64,000 bases of DNA from Ancistrus triradiatus. Lineage: Eukaryota > Chordata > Actinopteri > Siluriformes > Loricariidae. The stretch covers positions 18,831-82,830 of the forward strand of contig JAJAGP010003156.1 of NCBI GenBank assembly GCA_025084515.1, given 5' to 3'. The position numbers and the translations under genes were made by a program. A model generated the notes under the pieces. It saw only the letters and a program-made list of their open reading frames with translations. It ran no database searches and was not told the origin of the DNA. Shown piece after piece: positions 1-12,165 of this stretch. How positions within the stretch are numbered: position 1 is the first letter of the stretch; the number at the start of each line of letters is the position of its first letter.

Positions 1-300
1 CAATGGTTGCTGGTACCAGTCGTTATGCAAAGGTGCTGTATATAAGATTGGGGAAGTTTTCCAACTAGCTGAAACTGAAGAAGTCACTAGGATGAGTGAC
101 GAAACGTTTCTCCGACAAAAACTTTGTCCAGATGAACAGATTCAACTTCTGGAAAAAGTTCTTACATTTACCTGAAGCCAGCATGACTTTCCAAACTCTG
201 CATCATAGTTTAGTTGTCTGTAGTTGTTGTGTTTGTGTACCTATGGAAATATGTTTTTTATATGGTCAAAAATTTCCATTTAACATAAAGCTGAGCTAAC
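1..300 (+). repeat. Possible tail of an unidentified repeat with small hairpins
   Basis: No gene is evident. At 91-109 GTCACT and AGTGAC form a hairpin around AGGATG, followed at once by the palindrome GAAACGTTTC. The stretch GCTGAAACTG to TTACCTGA is open in one frame (about 35 codons) and looks like the end of a dispersed repeat cut by the window edge, but I cannot name the family. Confidence 0.3.
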
Positions 301-1110
301 CATATACAATGCATTCGGAAAGTCTTCATACTCTTTCATTTTTCCATATTTTGTTATGTTGTAGACTTCTACTAAAATAAAACAAAATTCAGGTTTTCCC
401 ACATAAATCTGCACTCAATACCCAATAATTAGAAACTGAAAACAGAAATTTAGAAATTTTTGGAAATTTATGAAAAAGGAAAAACTGAAATCTCACATGG
501 ACATAAGTATTCAGACCCTTTGCTATGACACTTGAAATTTAGCTCTGCGGGCCTCCCATTTCTCTTGATCATCTTCCAGATGTTTTACACCTTGACTGAA
601 GTTCATCTGTGGTAAATTCGGTAGATTGGACATGATTTGGAAAGACATACCCCTGACTCAGAGCAAAAACAAAGCCATGAGGAGGAAAGAATTGCCTCTA
701 GAACTGAGAGACAGGATTCTGTGGAGGCACAGATCTGGAAAAGATTACAAAACATTTCTGCTGCACTGAAAGTTCCCAAGAGCACAGTGCCCTCCATAAT
801 TCTTAAATGGAAGAAGTTTGGAACAGCCAGGACACTTCCTAGAGCTGTCCATCCAAACTAAGTAAGCAAGAGAGAGGGGCCTTAGTAAGAGAAGTGACCA
901 AGAACCCAATTGTCACACTGGCTGAGTGACAAAGATCCTGGGTGGAGATGGGAGAAACTTCAAGTGGCCAGACAAGCCTCTCCTCAGTGAAAGACACAAA
1001 AGCCCACCTGGAGTTTGCAAAAAAACACCTAAAGAGCTCTCAGACTGTGAGAAACAAGATTTTCTAGTCTGATGAAACCAAGATTGGACACTCTGCCATG
1101 AAATCCAGAT
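301..1110 (+). mobile_element. Tc1-like transposon remnant, 5' half
   Basis: The start ACAATGCATTCGGAAAGTC resembles a Tc1 terminal repeat. The transposase N-terminal region follows, with the helix-turn-helix segment KVPKSTVPSIILKWKKFG near 765-825, then fragments including a SDETK-like motif near 1070. Frameshifts break the gene and it stops where another Tc1 copy begins, so it is dead. Confidence 0.7.
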
Positions 1111-1114
1111 TGGT

Positions 1115-2252
1115 GGTTATACTTGTTCATTTATTTATTGAGGAAAATGATCCAATATTACATATTAGTGAGTGGCAAAAGTATGTGAAGCTCTAGGATT
1201 AGCAGTTAATTTGAAGGTGAAATTAGAGTCGGGTGTTTTCAATCAATGGGATGACAATCAGGTGTGAGGGGCGGCAACCTGTTTATTTAAAGAACACGGG
1301 ATCTATCAAAGTCTGCTCTTAAACACATGTTTGGTAGGTGTATAATGGCATGAACAAAGGACATTTCTGAAGACCTCAGGAGAAAGTTGTTTGATGATCA
1401 TCAGGCTGGAAAAGGTTGCCAAAACCATCTATAAAGAGTTTGTACTCAACCATCCACAGTCAGACAGAATTGTGTACAAATGGAGGAAATTCAGACCATG
1501 TGGTCGACCAAAAGATCACTCCAAGAGCAAGGTGTGTACTAGTTGTAAATAGGTGGCCCAAAGGACCCCAGGGTAAATTTCTAAGCAACTGAAGGTCTTT
1601 CTCACATTGGCTAATGGTTTAATGTTCATGAATCCACCATCAGAAGAACACGAACAACAATGGTGTGCATGGCAGGGTTTGCAAGGAAGAAGCAGTGCTC
1701 TCCAAAAAGAAACATGATGCTCGTCTGACCAGTTGCTAAAGATCATCGTGGACATCCAGAAGGCTATTGGAAGAAACTTTGTGGACGGATAGAACATTGT
1801 TTTAAAAGAAAAAGCGTTAGTTGGGAGAAAGGGGAAAAAACACTGCATCCAGCATGAGAAACCTTATCCCATCTGTGAAACATTGTGGTGGTAGTTAGTA
1901 TCATGGTTGGCCTGTTTGCTGCATCGGACCAGAACGGCTTGCCTTCATTGATGGAACAATGAATTCTGAATTACATCAGAGAATTCTAAAGGAAAATGTC
2001 AGGACATCTGTCCATGAACTGAATCTCAAGAGAAGGTGGGTCATGCAGCAAGACAACAACCCTATGCACACAAGTCATTCTACCAAAGAATGGTTAAAGA
2101 AGAATAAAGTTAATGTTTTGGAATGGCCAAGTCAAAGTCCTGACCTTAATCCAATTGAAATGTTGTGGAAGAACCTGAAGCAAGCAGTTAATGTGAGGAA
2201 ACCCACCAACATCCCAGAGTTGAAGCTGTTCTGTTCGGAGAAATGGGCTAAA
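1115..2252 (+). mobile_element. Tc1-like transposon remnant
   Basis: This copy belongs to the same family as those at 10614-11556, 37537-38645 and 49956-51253. It lacks its 5' terminal repeat. The transposase is broken, but the C-terminal part at 1959-2252 reads MNSELHQRILKENVRTSVHE, then QQDNNPMHTSHS and WPSQSPDLNPIEMLWKNLK, which hold the second and third catalytic positions. It is cut at 2252 by the 5' end of a LINE. Confidence 0.85.
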
Positions 2253-4615
2253 GATGGCGGCTTGGGTAGCTATTGCGGGCCAGAGCTCCTCATGCTTCGT
2301 CAGCTAAATTTTTATTTTATTCTCTGATTAGTGTTTTTCTTGGCTACAGGACTACAGTAGGACTTATTTGTTGGCAGTTACAAATAACATTATATGCTAT
2401 TAGGACCATAATAACTGGGTGTTTATCGCTCCGGAGATGCGTCGCTACCTGGAGGGCTCTAATATCATTCTCCCATCACTGAAGCGACGCCGCTCGTGGC
2501 AGAATAGAAAACAAAAGAGGGGGAAGAGGGGCTAAGATAAAAGCTAACCCGTTCAAACCAGAAATTCCGAGTCTTTTCATAGCGAACACCCAGTCGCTTA
2601 ACAACAAACTGGAAGAATTAAGACTGCGGATTTCCACACACGTGCTGGATTACTGTGCTTTTGTTTTTACGGAGTCCTGGCTGGACATAAACATCCCCGA
2701 CGCTAGCATTGCGCTAGCGGGACACGCTTTCTTCAGAGCGGATAGAACAATGGACTCTGGTAAGAGCAAAGGAGGGGGGCTCTCTGTTTTTATCAGTAAC
2801 AGATGGTGTTCCAATATCACTATCAAGGACACCCACTGCTCTCCGGACATTGAATAGTGCATACCATTCTATCTGTGCAGAGAGTTTACATCGGTGACTA
2901 TCACTGGTAACCTAGCGGGTAAGGTACTGGACTATGGACTAGAAGATCCAGGGTTCAAATCCCACCTCTGCCAAGCTGCCACTGTTGGATCCTTGAGCAA
3001 GGCCCTTAACCCATAATTGCTTGGATTGTAAGATTGTATCAATTGTAAGTCAGGCTTCTGCTAAATGCTGTAAATGTAAATGAAAATGTAAATCACTGCT
3101 GTACCACTACAGGCTAATGCTTAAGTAGCCATGAAGAGGCTATACTCCTCCAGCCGGACAGGGTTTTCATCACGGCAGGAGACTTTAATCATGCCAACTT
3201 GAAGTCTGTCCTGCTGAAATTCTACAAGTATGTAAACTTTCACACAAGAGAGAAGAACATCTTAGATCTGTCTCTAACTTCAGCATGCAAACCACTCATC
3301 TGTAGATAGAGACCAGCTACAAGGATAGTCAGAGTGTGGACTGAGGAAACCACCTCAGCTTGAGGACACAGACTGGGGAATTTTCGCTAAGGGGAAAGAC
3401 CTGGACAGTCACACATCAGCTGTTGGATTACATAAACATTTGTACTGAGTGTGTGACTAAAACTATAACTGTTAAAGTGCTCCCCAACTAGAAGCCATGG
3501 GTCAATGGTGAACTGAGGTTCCTGCTCAAAGCTAGGAACTCCGCTTTCAGGCATGGGGACCAACAGGCCTACAAAAGAGCAAGGACCGACGTGAAAAGGG
3601 GAATCATAAAAGCTAAGCGCAAATACCAACAGCGCATTCAGGAGCACTATAACAGCAACAACTCCAGAGGCATGTGGCAATGGATAAACACTCTTACAGG
3701 ATATAAAAACAGCACTACACTTACAACTGCTACAGACAGAACCCACCCAGACACATTGAACCAGTTCTTTGCTAGCTTTGAACACAAGAACAGCAACCCG
3801 GAAGCTTCCACTCAACCTAGGCTGGATGCCGAGGACATCCCCATTCAGCTGCACCAATACCAGGTCAGATCCACCCTGCGCAGGGTAAACCCAAGAAAAG
3901 CACCGGGGCCGGATGGTGTCACTGGGCGTATTCTCAAGGCCTGCGCAGATCAACTAACAGGAGTGTTCACAACCATCTTCAACCTCTCTCTACAGCAGTC
4001 TGTAGTTCCCACCTGCCTTAACCACCATCGTCCCAGTTCCAAGGAAAACTACAGTGAACTGCCTAAATGACTTCCATCTGGTCGCTCTCACTCCCATCAT
4101 CACCAAATGCTTTGAGAGACTCATTGTCACTCATATCAGATCTGCCATCCCAGTGGACATTGACAAATTACAGTTTGCCTATCGTACGAACAGGTGAACA
4201 GAGGATGCTGTAATCACAGCTCTCCACACAGCCCAGAAGAATGCATATGTAAGGATGCTGTTTGTGGACTTCAGCTTAGCATTCAATACAGTCATTCCAC
4301 ACAAATTGGTGAAAAAACTGAGTGATCTAGGCCTGGGCAGTTCACTGTGCAAGTGGATACTGAACTTTGAGAGCAACAGACACCAGAATGTCAGGATGGG
4401 ATACCACACATCCTCTGCTCTCATCCTGAACACAGGAACACCACAAGGACATGTCCTCAGCCCCCTCCTTTACTCCCTCTTCACACACGACTGCTTCCCC
4501 CATTCACACCTCCAACACCATCGTTAAATCTGCTGACGACACCACCATAGTAGGTCTGATAACAGACAACAGTGAGTCAGCCCACAGGGAGGAAGCATCT
4601 GACAGCATGGTGTCA
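2253..4615 (+). mobile_element. Jockey/CR1-type LINE copy A, upstream part
   Basis: This is a non-LTR retrotransposon. The 5' end AAGATGGCGGC abuts a truncated Tc1. An AP-type endonuclease is visible at 2575-3290 (IANTQSLNNKL, FTESWLD, and AGDFNHANLK near 3178). Then comes the linker and the reverse transcriptase: RKAPGPDGVTGRILKACADQ near 3890-3950, and FVDFSLAFNTVIP with STPQGHVLSPLLYSL-like blocks at 4255-4490. Several frameshifts make it inactive. A SINE splits the endonuclease, and a second LINE enters at 4616; the rest of this copy resumes at 7965. Confidence 0.85.
2907..3091 (+). mobile_element. tRNA-derived SINE inside LINE A
   Basis: About 185 bp with a polymerase III B-box-like GGTTCAAATCC at 2952-2962 and a tail close to the teleost V-type SINE core. 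It is flanked by the 7-bp direct repeat ATCACTG at 2900-2906 and 3092-3098, which is its target-site duplication. It interrupts the endonuclease frame of the host LINE. Confidence 0.85.
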
Positions 4616-7600
4616 AGATTCAAGATTCAAGATTCAAGATTTATTTGTCACATGTTCATTTGTAGTTGGTACAAAGGGACAGTGAAATGTAAAGTGACTT
4701 CTCTAGGACTGTGCAGGTAACTTAGAGAATTATAAAATAAAATAAAAATAAAGTAATAGTCTTAAACACAGAATTAAAAACAGAATGAACAAGAGAATAA
4801 TTTAAATATTTACACAAAAAAACAGTTTCCGGTAGGTATATGCTGTAGTATGACATTAGTTTGTAAATTGGAGTTTGAAATGTGCAATTCTGAAAGTGGT
4901 AGTGAAGTAAATAAAAAAAACAGCTATCAGAGAGTTTTGGTTAAAATTAAGGTTTTAACCATTTAAGGATCTAATGGCCTGGGGGAAGAAGCTCTTCCTA
5001 AGCCTCTCAGTTCTGGCCTTGATGGAGTGGAGTCTTTTTCCAGAGGGTAACCACTGAAACAGATTGTGGTTTGGATGATGAATGTCCTTGATGATCCTTC
5101 TTGCTGAAGACATGCACCGCCTGGAGTAGATGTCTTGTAGTCCAGGTAGATTGGTCCTGATGATGCGCTCTGCACATCTTATCACTCTATGAAGAGCATT
5201 CCTGTCCTGTAGACTACAGTTACCATACCAGGCAGTGATGCTTCCAGGGAGAACAGATCCTATTGTTGGGGTGAAAAAGGTTTTCTGCAGTTCTACGGAG
5301 ACTTTGAATTTCCTTCGTCGCCTGAAGTGATACAAGCGCTGCTGTGCCTTCTTCACTGTTATGGAGATGTGTGCGGACCAGGTTAGGTCCTCAGAGATAT
5401 GGACTCCAAGGTACCTATGGCTGCTCACATTCTCCACCGTAGTTCCGCTGATTAAAAGTGGTGTGTAATGAATGCGCTGTTTCACTCTTCTGAAGTCCAC
5501 AATAATCTCTTTTGTTTTTGAGACATTCAGCTCCAGGTTGTTGTCATTACACCATGATGTCAGCTTTTCCAACTCATCCAGGTAGGCCCTCTCATCATTG
5601 TTGGAGATCAGGCCTATCACCACTGTGTCGTCGGCAAATTTCACAATGGTGTTGGAGCTGTGGTTAGCTGTGCAGTCATAGGTGTACAGAGAGTACAGCA
5701 GAGGGCTTAAGACGCAGCCTTGTGGGGCACTGGTATTAAGAGTTAAGGATCCAGATGTAAATTTCCCCAACTTCACCACTTGTGGTTTGTCAGACAGAAA
5801 GCTCTGGACCCAAGAACACAGTGGGCGGCTTAGCCCCAGGTCCCTGAGCTTACTTATTAATATGGAGGGAATAATTGTGTTGAACGCTGAGCTGTAATCA
5901 CCGTGCAACAGTCGTGCGTAATTCCCCTTGCCAATGTCCAGGTGGGAGAGGACGGTGTGTAGGATGAATGATATAGCGTCATCAGTGCTCCTATTCCTAC
6001 GATAGGCGAACTGGAGAGGATATAGAGAACTTGGCAGGGATGAGCAAATGAAGCCTTTCATGAGTTTCTCAAAACACTTCATTACAACAGAGGTCAAAGC
6101 TACAGGGCGATAGTCATTAAGGCAAGCAGGGTTGGTCTTCTTCGGTACAGGGAGGATGGTAGACGTCTTTAGACATCTAGGGACAACAGAGTTAGCCAGG
6201 GAGAGGTTGAAAATGGTGGTAAATACAGCAGATAGCTGGTTGGCACATGATTTTAACACCCTCCCAGGAATGCCATCTGGGCCAGCTGCCTTCCTGCTGT
6301 TTACTCCTTTCTCACGTCGTGCTCTGAGATTATGAATGGACAGTCCCCACTGCTGAAGTCGCACATTACAGCAGTGCAAGTGTTAATCGCGGAGCTAGCG
6401 ATGCTAACGGTATTAGCGCTTGCACTATTGACTTCAAATCGTGCGTAGAAGGTGTTTAAATCTTCTACCAGTGATTGATCCGCAAGTGTTGAGATGTGTT
6501 TATTTTTCTGGAAGTCAGTAATAGTCCGGAGTCCCTGCCACATCCGTCTGTTGTCGCCGTCACACAGGTGAGCCTCGACTTTGTCCTTATACCGTTTCTT
6601 AGCTGCCTTCACTGCTTTCCTTACTTTATATGACTCCGCTTGGTACAGAGACATGTCCCCGGAGCTTATTCCACTGTTGTACGCAGTGGTACGTGCTTTT
6701 AAAGCCTCACGGATTGATCCATCGATCCACGGTTTCTGATTCGGAAAAACCTTAACCGTCACCATGGGAACGATGTCATCAGTCACTTTGGAAATAAAGC
6801 TCGTAACCACATCCGTAAACTCATCGACGTCATCAGAGTTCGCCCGGAACATATCCCAGTCTACATCACTCAGCGTGTCCTGTAGCATGTCCTCTGATTG
6901 GGCGGACCAGCGTCTGATCTCTTTCGTCACCGGAGCCTCCTGTTTTATCCTCTGTGTGTATACTGGCATGAGAAAGATAGCGGCGTGGTCAGATTTGCCG
7001 AATGCCGGTAGAGAGGTGGCTTTGTACGCATTTTTGAACGACGTGTAACAATTGTCCAGTGTGTTATTTCCTCTGGTCGGACAGGTTATGTGCTGATGAA
7101 AGTTTGGCATAACTCGTTTGAGGTTTGCCTTGTTAAAGTCCCCAGCCACGATGAGGGCTGCATCTGGGTGTTTGGCTTAGTGTTTGCTGATGGTGTCATG
7201 CAGCAAGGTTAGCGTATTGTCCGTGTCCGCTTGTGGTGGAATATAAACGGCTATGGTGATAACTGAAGAGAACTCCCGAGGCAGGTAGTGAGGTCGGCAC
7301 AGGATTGCCAGGTGTTCCAAGTTCGGTGAACAGGAGCGCGACAGAACAGACACATTCCTCGGGTCACACCATTTGTTGTTCGTCATGAAACATACACCTC
7401 CACCTTTTGTTTTCCCTGATTCCTCCATCCTGTCCATATGAATACGGAGAATGTTTTCTTTTTCTGCTGGTTTGGACAGCGAGATTTTGGGATCATAGGT
7501 GAAAGCCATGTCTCCGTGAAACAAAGAATGTTACAGTCGCGTATGTCCCTTTGGAAGCATATACGAGCCCTGATGTCGTACAGCTTGTTGTCCAAGGATT

Positions 7601-7964
7601 GAACATTTGCAAGCAGGATACTGGGCAGTGGAGGATGAAATGCTCTCTTACGCAGTCTGTTACGGACTCCGGCACGCTTTCCCCGATGTTTCTTCTTAGG
7701 ATTTCTCCTGGGAGGCTTGTCTCCATTGTTGAGGTCCGCGTTCCTTAGAATCTCTATCGGCCATGTGGAGCTGTTGCGTATAACTTCCGAAAAAAGGTGA
7801 GTGGATTTGCTTTTAATGTTCAAAAGTGTACTGAAGTCGTAAGGTAAGCAATGCTAGTGACGGTGAGACTAGAGAACACAAAAAAAGGAAATAGATTAAA
7901 AAAAAAAGCACAGTCTGAACGGAGCAGTCACGACAGCGTCTGGCCTCACCCGCGCCATCTTGAA
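4616..7964 (-). mobile_element. Jockey/CR1-type LINE copy B, nearly full length
   Basis: This 3.3-kb non-LTR element runs on the minus strand inside LINE A. The 5' end is at 7964 and begins CAAGATGGCGCGGGTGAGG. The 3' end at 4616 is a short tandem repeat of TCTTGAA, typical of CR1/L2-like elements that prime on short repeats. A 10-bp direct repeat with two mismatches flanks it (CATGGTGTCA at 4606-4615, CATATTGTCA at 7965-7974). Its coding region is the best preserved of the LINEs here. Confidence 0.88.
4955..7823 (-). pseudogene. LINE B ORF2: AP endonuclease plus reverse transcriptase
   Basis: The ORF lies in four overlapping open pieces. 7383-7823 and 7177-7524 give the endonuclease start (LLANVQSLDNKL, CFTETWLS, SVITIAVYIPPQ). 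6301-7149 continues AGDFNKANLK through SDHAAIFL to the linker. 4955-6379 is 474 codons holding the whole reverse transcriptase: KAAGPDGIPGRVLKSC, LNDYRPVALTSVVMKC, FNTIIPSILISKL, APQGCVLSPLLYSLY and the catalytic FADD at about 5640. A single stop near 7177 and a frameshift near 6310 are the main breaks, so the copy is young but not obviously active. It encodes the element's own target-primed reverse transcription enzyme. Confidence 0.88.
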
Positions 7965-8335
7965 CATATTGTCATGACAATAACCTGAATCTGAACCCTA
8001 GCAAGACCAAAGAACTAGTTGTGGATTTCAGAAGATCCACGTGCACCGAGTCCACTGCTCTCTGCATTAATGGAGAGGAGGTTAAGAGAGTGGAGAGCTT
8101 TAAGTTCCTCGGTGTGCACATCTCTGCTGACTTCACATGGGCTTCCAACACACAACACCAAATGGGGAAGGCACAACAGAGGCTCAACTTCCTCAGTAAG
8201 CTAAAACTCTCCCACCTCCCTCAGCACTTGCTGGTGAACTTTTAAAGAGCCACCATCGAGAGCGTTCTGACCGACTGCTCTGTAGTTTGGTTGAGAGAGG
8301 CTGAAAGGATAATTGGAACCTCACTATTGTTGTAG
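7965..8335 (+). mobile_element. LINE A, 3' remainder of the reverse transcriptase
   Basis: This continues LINE A after the insertion of LINE B. It reads NNLNLNPSKTKELVVDFRRS, then VKRVESFKFLGVHISADFTW and KAQQRLNFLSKLK, the C-terminal part of the same reverse transcriptase, and stops near 8335 without a clear tail. Confidence 0.85.
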
Positions 8336-9025
8336 ATTTCTCTAATCTAATGTCTCTAATCTAATCTTTATTCATACCTATTGTGATAATCAGTATGTAC
8401 TCATAATCACATTAATTTTGTTAATCATTAAGTAGTAGACATTCATGTGTAATCATGTTAGTTCTGTAATCATATAGCCAGACATAATAGTATTAATTTG
8501 AAATCATGATTAATCTTTCACTGTCAACCTTGTATTAGAGGCTACTGTGTGTGATCATTGTATTATGGTGTAAGACTCTGTCCTTCAAGGATAATGGAAT
8601 TAAGCCAAACCACGTGTGACTGTTTTGACTCCCAGTGTTCTCAGAGTTGACACTGGCATATTTCTCTTGAGAATTAATAGTCAGAAGTGTATAGTTTCTG
8701 GCCTATGAAGTATAGTTTCTGGCCTATACAGTACATTTTCCCTTGGGTTATCTGGGATGAGGCCTGTCAATCAAAGGGTTATCCTGCCCAAAAATGTCAA
8801 CAGATACGAGCTTATCTGTGTTGAATAAAATGAATCAATGAAGGAAAGCAAAACAACTTTTTTTATCTCTAAACCTAATAGAGGGGGGACATGGTTATGT
8901 GTGTGCGCTGCTGAATGCATTTGTATGTGGACAAGCCAAATAAGCATAAAGGTGCGTAACATAGCGTAATTATGTTGGCATAACCACACAATGTATAGGC
9001 GAGTAATACTATGTGAGTGACCATT
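8336..9025. other. Non-coding stretch
   Basis: AT-rich sequence with short local repeats (CTAATCTAATGT near 8340, TATAGTTTCTGGCCTAT twice near 8690-8725). No gene or recognised element. Confidence 0.5.
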
Positions 9026-9027
9026 TA

Positions 9028-10613
9028 CAGTGCCTTGCAAAAGTATTCGGCCCCCTTGAACTTTTCAACCTTTTGCCACATTTCAGGCTTTAAACATACA
9101 GTAAAGATATGAAATTGTAATTTTTTGTAAAGAATCAACAACAAGTGGGACACAATCGTGAAGTGGAACGAAATTTATTGGATATTTTAAACTTTTTTTT
9201 AGAAATAAAAAACTGAAAAATGGAGCGTGCAAAATTATTCGGTCCCTTTTGCCATCTTTTGCTGCGATTACAGCTGCAAGTTGCTTGGGGTATGTCTCTA
9301 TCAGTTTTGCACATCGAGAGACTGAAATTTTTGCCCATTCTTCCTTGCAAAACAGCTCGAGCTCAGTGAGGTTGGATGGAGAGCGTTTGTGAACAGCAGT
9401 TTTCAGCTCTTTCCACAGATTCTCGATTGGATTCAGGTCTGGACTTTGACTTGGCCATTCTAACACCTGGATACATTTATTTGTGAACCATTCCACTGTA
9501 GATTTTGCTTTATGTTTTGGATCGTTGTCTTGTTGAAAGATAAATGTCCATCCCAGTCTCAGGTCTTTTGTCTCAGGTTTTCTTCCAGAATGGTCCTGTA
9601 TTTGGCTCCATCCATCTTCCCATCAATTTTAACCATATTCCCTGTCCCTGCTAAAGAAAAGCAGGCCCAAACCATGATGCTGCCACCACCATGTTTGACA
9701 GTGGGGATAGTGTGTTCAGGGTGATGAGCTGTGTTGCTTTTACGTCAAACATAACGTTTTGCATTGTGGCCAAAAAGTTCGATTTTGGTTTCATCTGACC
9801 AGAGCACCCTCTTCCACATGTTTCTTGTGTCTCCCAGGTGGCTTGTGGCAAACTTTAAACACGACTTTTTATGGATATCTTTGAGAAATGGCTTTCTTCT
9901 TGCCACTCTTCCATAAAGACCAGATTTGTGCAGTGTACGACTAGGACAGAGTCTCTCAGCTGTAGATCTCTGAAGTTCATCCAGAGTGATCATGGGCCTA
10001 TTGGCTGCATCTCTGATCAGTCTTCTCCTCGTTTGAGCTGAAAGTTTAGAGTGATGGTCGGGTCTTGGTAGATTTGCAGTGGTCTGATACTCCTTCCATT
10101 TCAATATGATCGCTTGCACAGTGCTCCTTGAGATGTTTAAAGCTTGGGAAATCTTTTTGTATCCAAATCCGGCTTCTCCAAAACAGTATCTCGGACCTGC
10201 CTGATGTGTTCCTTGGTCTTCATGATGCTCTCTGCGCTTTAAACAGAACTCTGAGACTATCACAGAGCATGTGCATTTATACAGTGACTTGATTATAGAC
10301 CGGTGGATTCTATTTATCATCATCAGTCATTTAGGTCAACATTGGATCATTCAGAGATCCTCACTGAACTTCTGGAGTGAGTTTGCTGCACTGAAAGTAA
10401 AGGGGCCGAATAATATTGCACGCCCTACATTTCAGTTTTTTATTTGTATAAAAGTTTAAGATATCCAATACATTTCATTCCACTTCACGATTGTGTCCCA
10501 CTTGTTGTTGATTCTTCACAAAAAATTACAATTTCATATCTTTATGTTTGAAGCCTGAAATGTGGCAAAAGGTTGAAAAGTTCAAGGGGGCCGAATACTT
10601 TTGCAAGGCACTG
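9028..10613 (-). mobile_element. Complete Tc1-like transposon with ~210-bp inverted repeats
   Basis: A 1586-bp element bounded by CAGTGCCTTGCAAAAGTATT at one end and its reverse complement at the other, with TA at 9026-9027 and 10614-10615. The inverted repeats stay similar for about 210 bp and repeat the AAGTATTCGG-type box internally, an IR/DR arrangement. The transposase runs on the minus strand: helix-turn-helix ISQALNISRSTVQAIILKWK, WSDETKIELFG (first Asp), QQDNDPKH (second Asp) and WPSQSPDLNPIENLWKELK (Glu). It is open in about three pieces, so a few frameshifts probably make it inactive. It sits inside an older Tc1. Confidence 0.93.
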
Positions 10614-11556
10614 TAATTCAGAATTCATTGTTCCATCAATGATGGCAAGCCATCCTGGCCCAGATGCAGCAAAACAGGCCCAAACCATGACACTACCACC
10701 ACCATGTTTCCCAGATGGAATAAGGTTCTTATGCTGGATGCAGTGTTTTCCTTTCTCCAAACATAATGCTTTTCTATTAAACTAAAAAGTACTATTTCGG
10801 TCTCATCCGTCTACAAAACATTCTTCCAATAGCCTTCTGGCTTGTCCACGTGAGCTTTAACAAATTGCAGACGAGCAGCAATGTTCTTATTGGAGAGCAG
10901 TGTCTTTCTCCTTGCAACCCTGTTATGCACACCATTGTTGTTCAGTGTTCTTCTGATGGTGGACTCATGAACATTAACATTAGCCAATGTGAGAGAGGGC
11001 TTCAGTTGTTTAGAAGTTACCCTGGGGTCTTTTGTAACCTCCCAACTATTACACACCTTGCTCTTGGCATGATCTTTGGTGGTCGACCACTCCTGGGGAG
11101 GGTAACAATGGTCTTGAATTTCCTCCATTTGTACACAATCTGTCTGACTGTGGATTGGTGGAGTCCAAACTCTTTATAGATGGTTTTGTAACCATTTCCA
11201 GCCTGCTGAGCATCAACAACTCTTTTTCTGAGGTTCCCAGAAATCTCCTTTGTTCGTGCCATGATAAACTTACACAAATATGTGTTGTGAAGAGCAGACT
11301 TTGATAGATCCCTGTTCTTTAAATAAAACTGGGTGCCCACTCACACCTGATTGTCACTAATTCAAGTCAAGTCAGATTTATTTATATAGCGCTTTTTACA
11401 ATGGAGCATTGTCTCAAAGCAATTTTACAAGTTTAGATTATCTCCTAATAACTACGTCCAATCCCAATTGAACACACCTGACCCTAATTTCACCTTCAAA
11501 TTAACTGCTAATCCTAGAGCTTCACATACTTTTGCCACTCACTAATATGTACTATT
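10614..11556 (-). mobile_element. Tc1-like transposon remnant, 5' two thirds
   Basis: The transposase N-terminus at 11017-11260 starts MARTKEISGNLRKRVVDAQQ and continues HQSTVRQIVYKWRKFKTIV and LPRSGRPPKI (paired-like DNA-binding region plus GRPR-like hook). 10811-11128 adds the linker, ending KPEGYWKNVL. The catalytic C-terminus is missing where the 9028-10613 element inserted. A small L2 tail fragment lies at 11362-11459. Confidence 0.88.
11362..11459 (-). mobile_element. L2 LINE 3'-end fragment
   Basis: The block TTCAAGTCAAGTCAGATTTA to TAACTACGTCC matches the L2 3' ends at 18404 and 52501 (TATATAGCGCTTTTTACAATGG core, TTGAC repeats at the tip). It is a heavily 5'-truncated insertion in a Tc1 relic. 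Confidence 0.75.
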
Positions 11557-12165
11557 GGATCTTCACGCGATAGCTATATACTATTTCAACTACATAGCAA
11601 GTTCACCGTCGCAAAAAATATTATCTCATGTAGAGTGCTAACAGTAAAAAAATTTATAAAACCGGTTCTCGTACTGTTGGGACAGTTCCCTGTTTGGGAC
11701 ACGTGAGTGCTTGTGCGGACGTAATGTACGTATTTTGTTTGTTCAAGCTTACTGTAAATGTATTTTTTTTGTATCTGTCAATGTCAGGTGTATGGTATAC
11801 TGATTGTGCTTTTCTTTGGTGTTGATATAAGTATCACCATTACCGTTTATGTGTGGGTTTATGTCGGGATGTATGTTTGAGTTTATATAAAATTTTCTGG
11901 TTAATGCTAAGATCCCTCTGCAGGGTTTTTACACTGCTGGGTATCACTGGTCAGGCAAAGAGGAAGGCAATTAGATCCGCAACTGAAGCCGCAGAAAAAG
12001 CCAGTAGTTGGCTTTGGATCAAAACGACAGAACCGTGGGCAAACGCTGCTAGGACACAGGCCAGGGCCTGGTCAACCTATGGCAGGGTTGCCTGGGCGAG
12101 GGTGTCTGATGTTGAAAGACCCGAAACACCCTATGACCACAGGTTACATCATTGATGATGTGTCC
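11557..12165 (+). other. Unassigned stretch with a Trp/Ala-rich open frame
   Basis: The frame 11853-12155 contains QAKRKAIRSATEAAEKASSW and a Trp-rich continuation. This flavour resembles a tail I associate with fish retroelements, but I cannot assign a family. No promoter or partner gene is seen; treat as hypothetical and possibly a mobile-element relic. Confidence 0.3.

Noticed and set aside
91..118. Hammerhead ribozyme core (GATGAG..CGAAAC).
   Set aside because: The invariant CTGATGA is not present and stem II would be only a few bases; the similarity is superficial.
2952..2962. Possible tRNA gene from the B-box.
   Set aside because: The tRNA-like part belongs to a SINE with target duplications and cannot fold as a complete tRNA.
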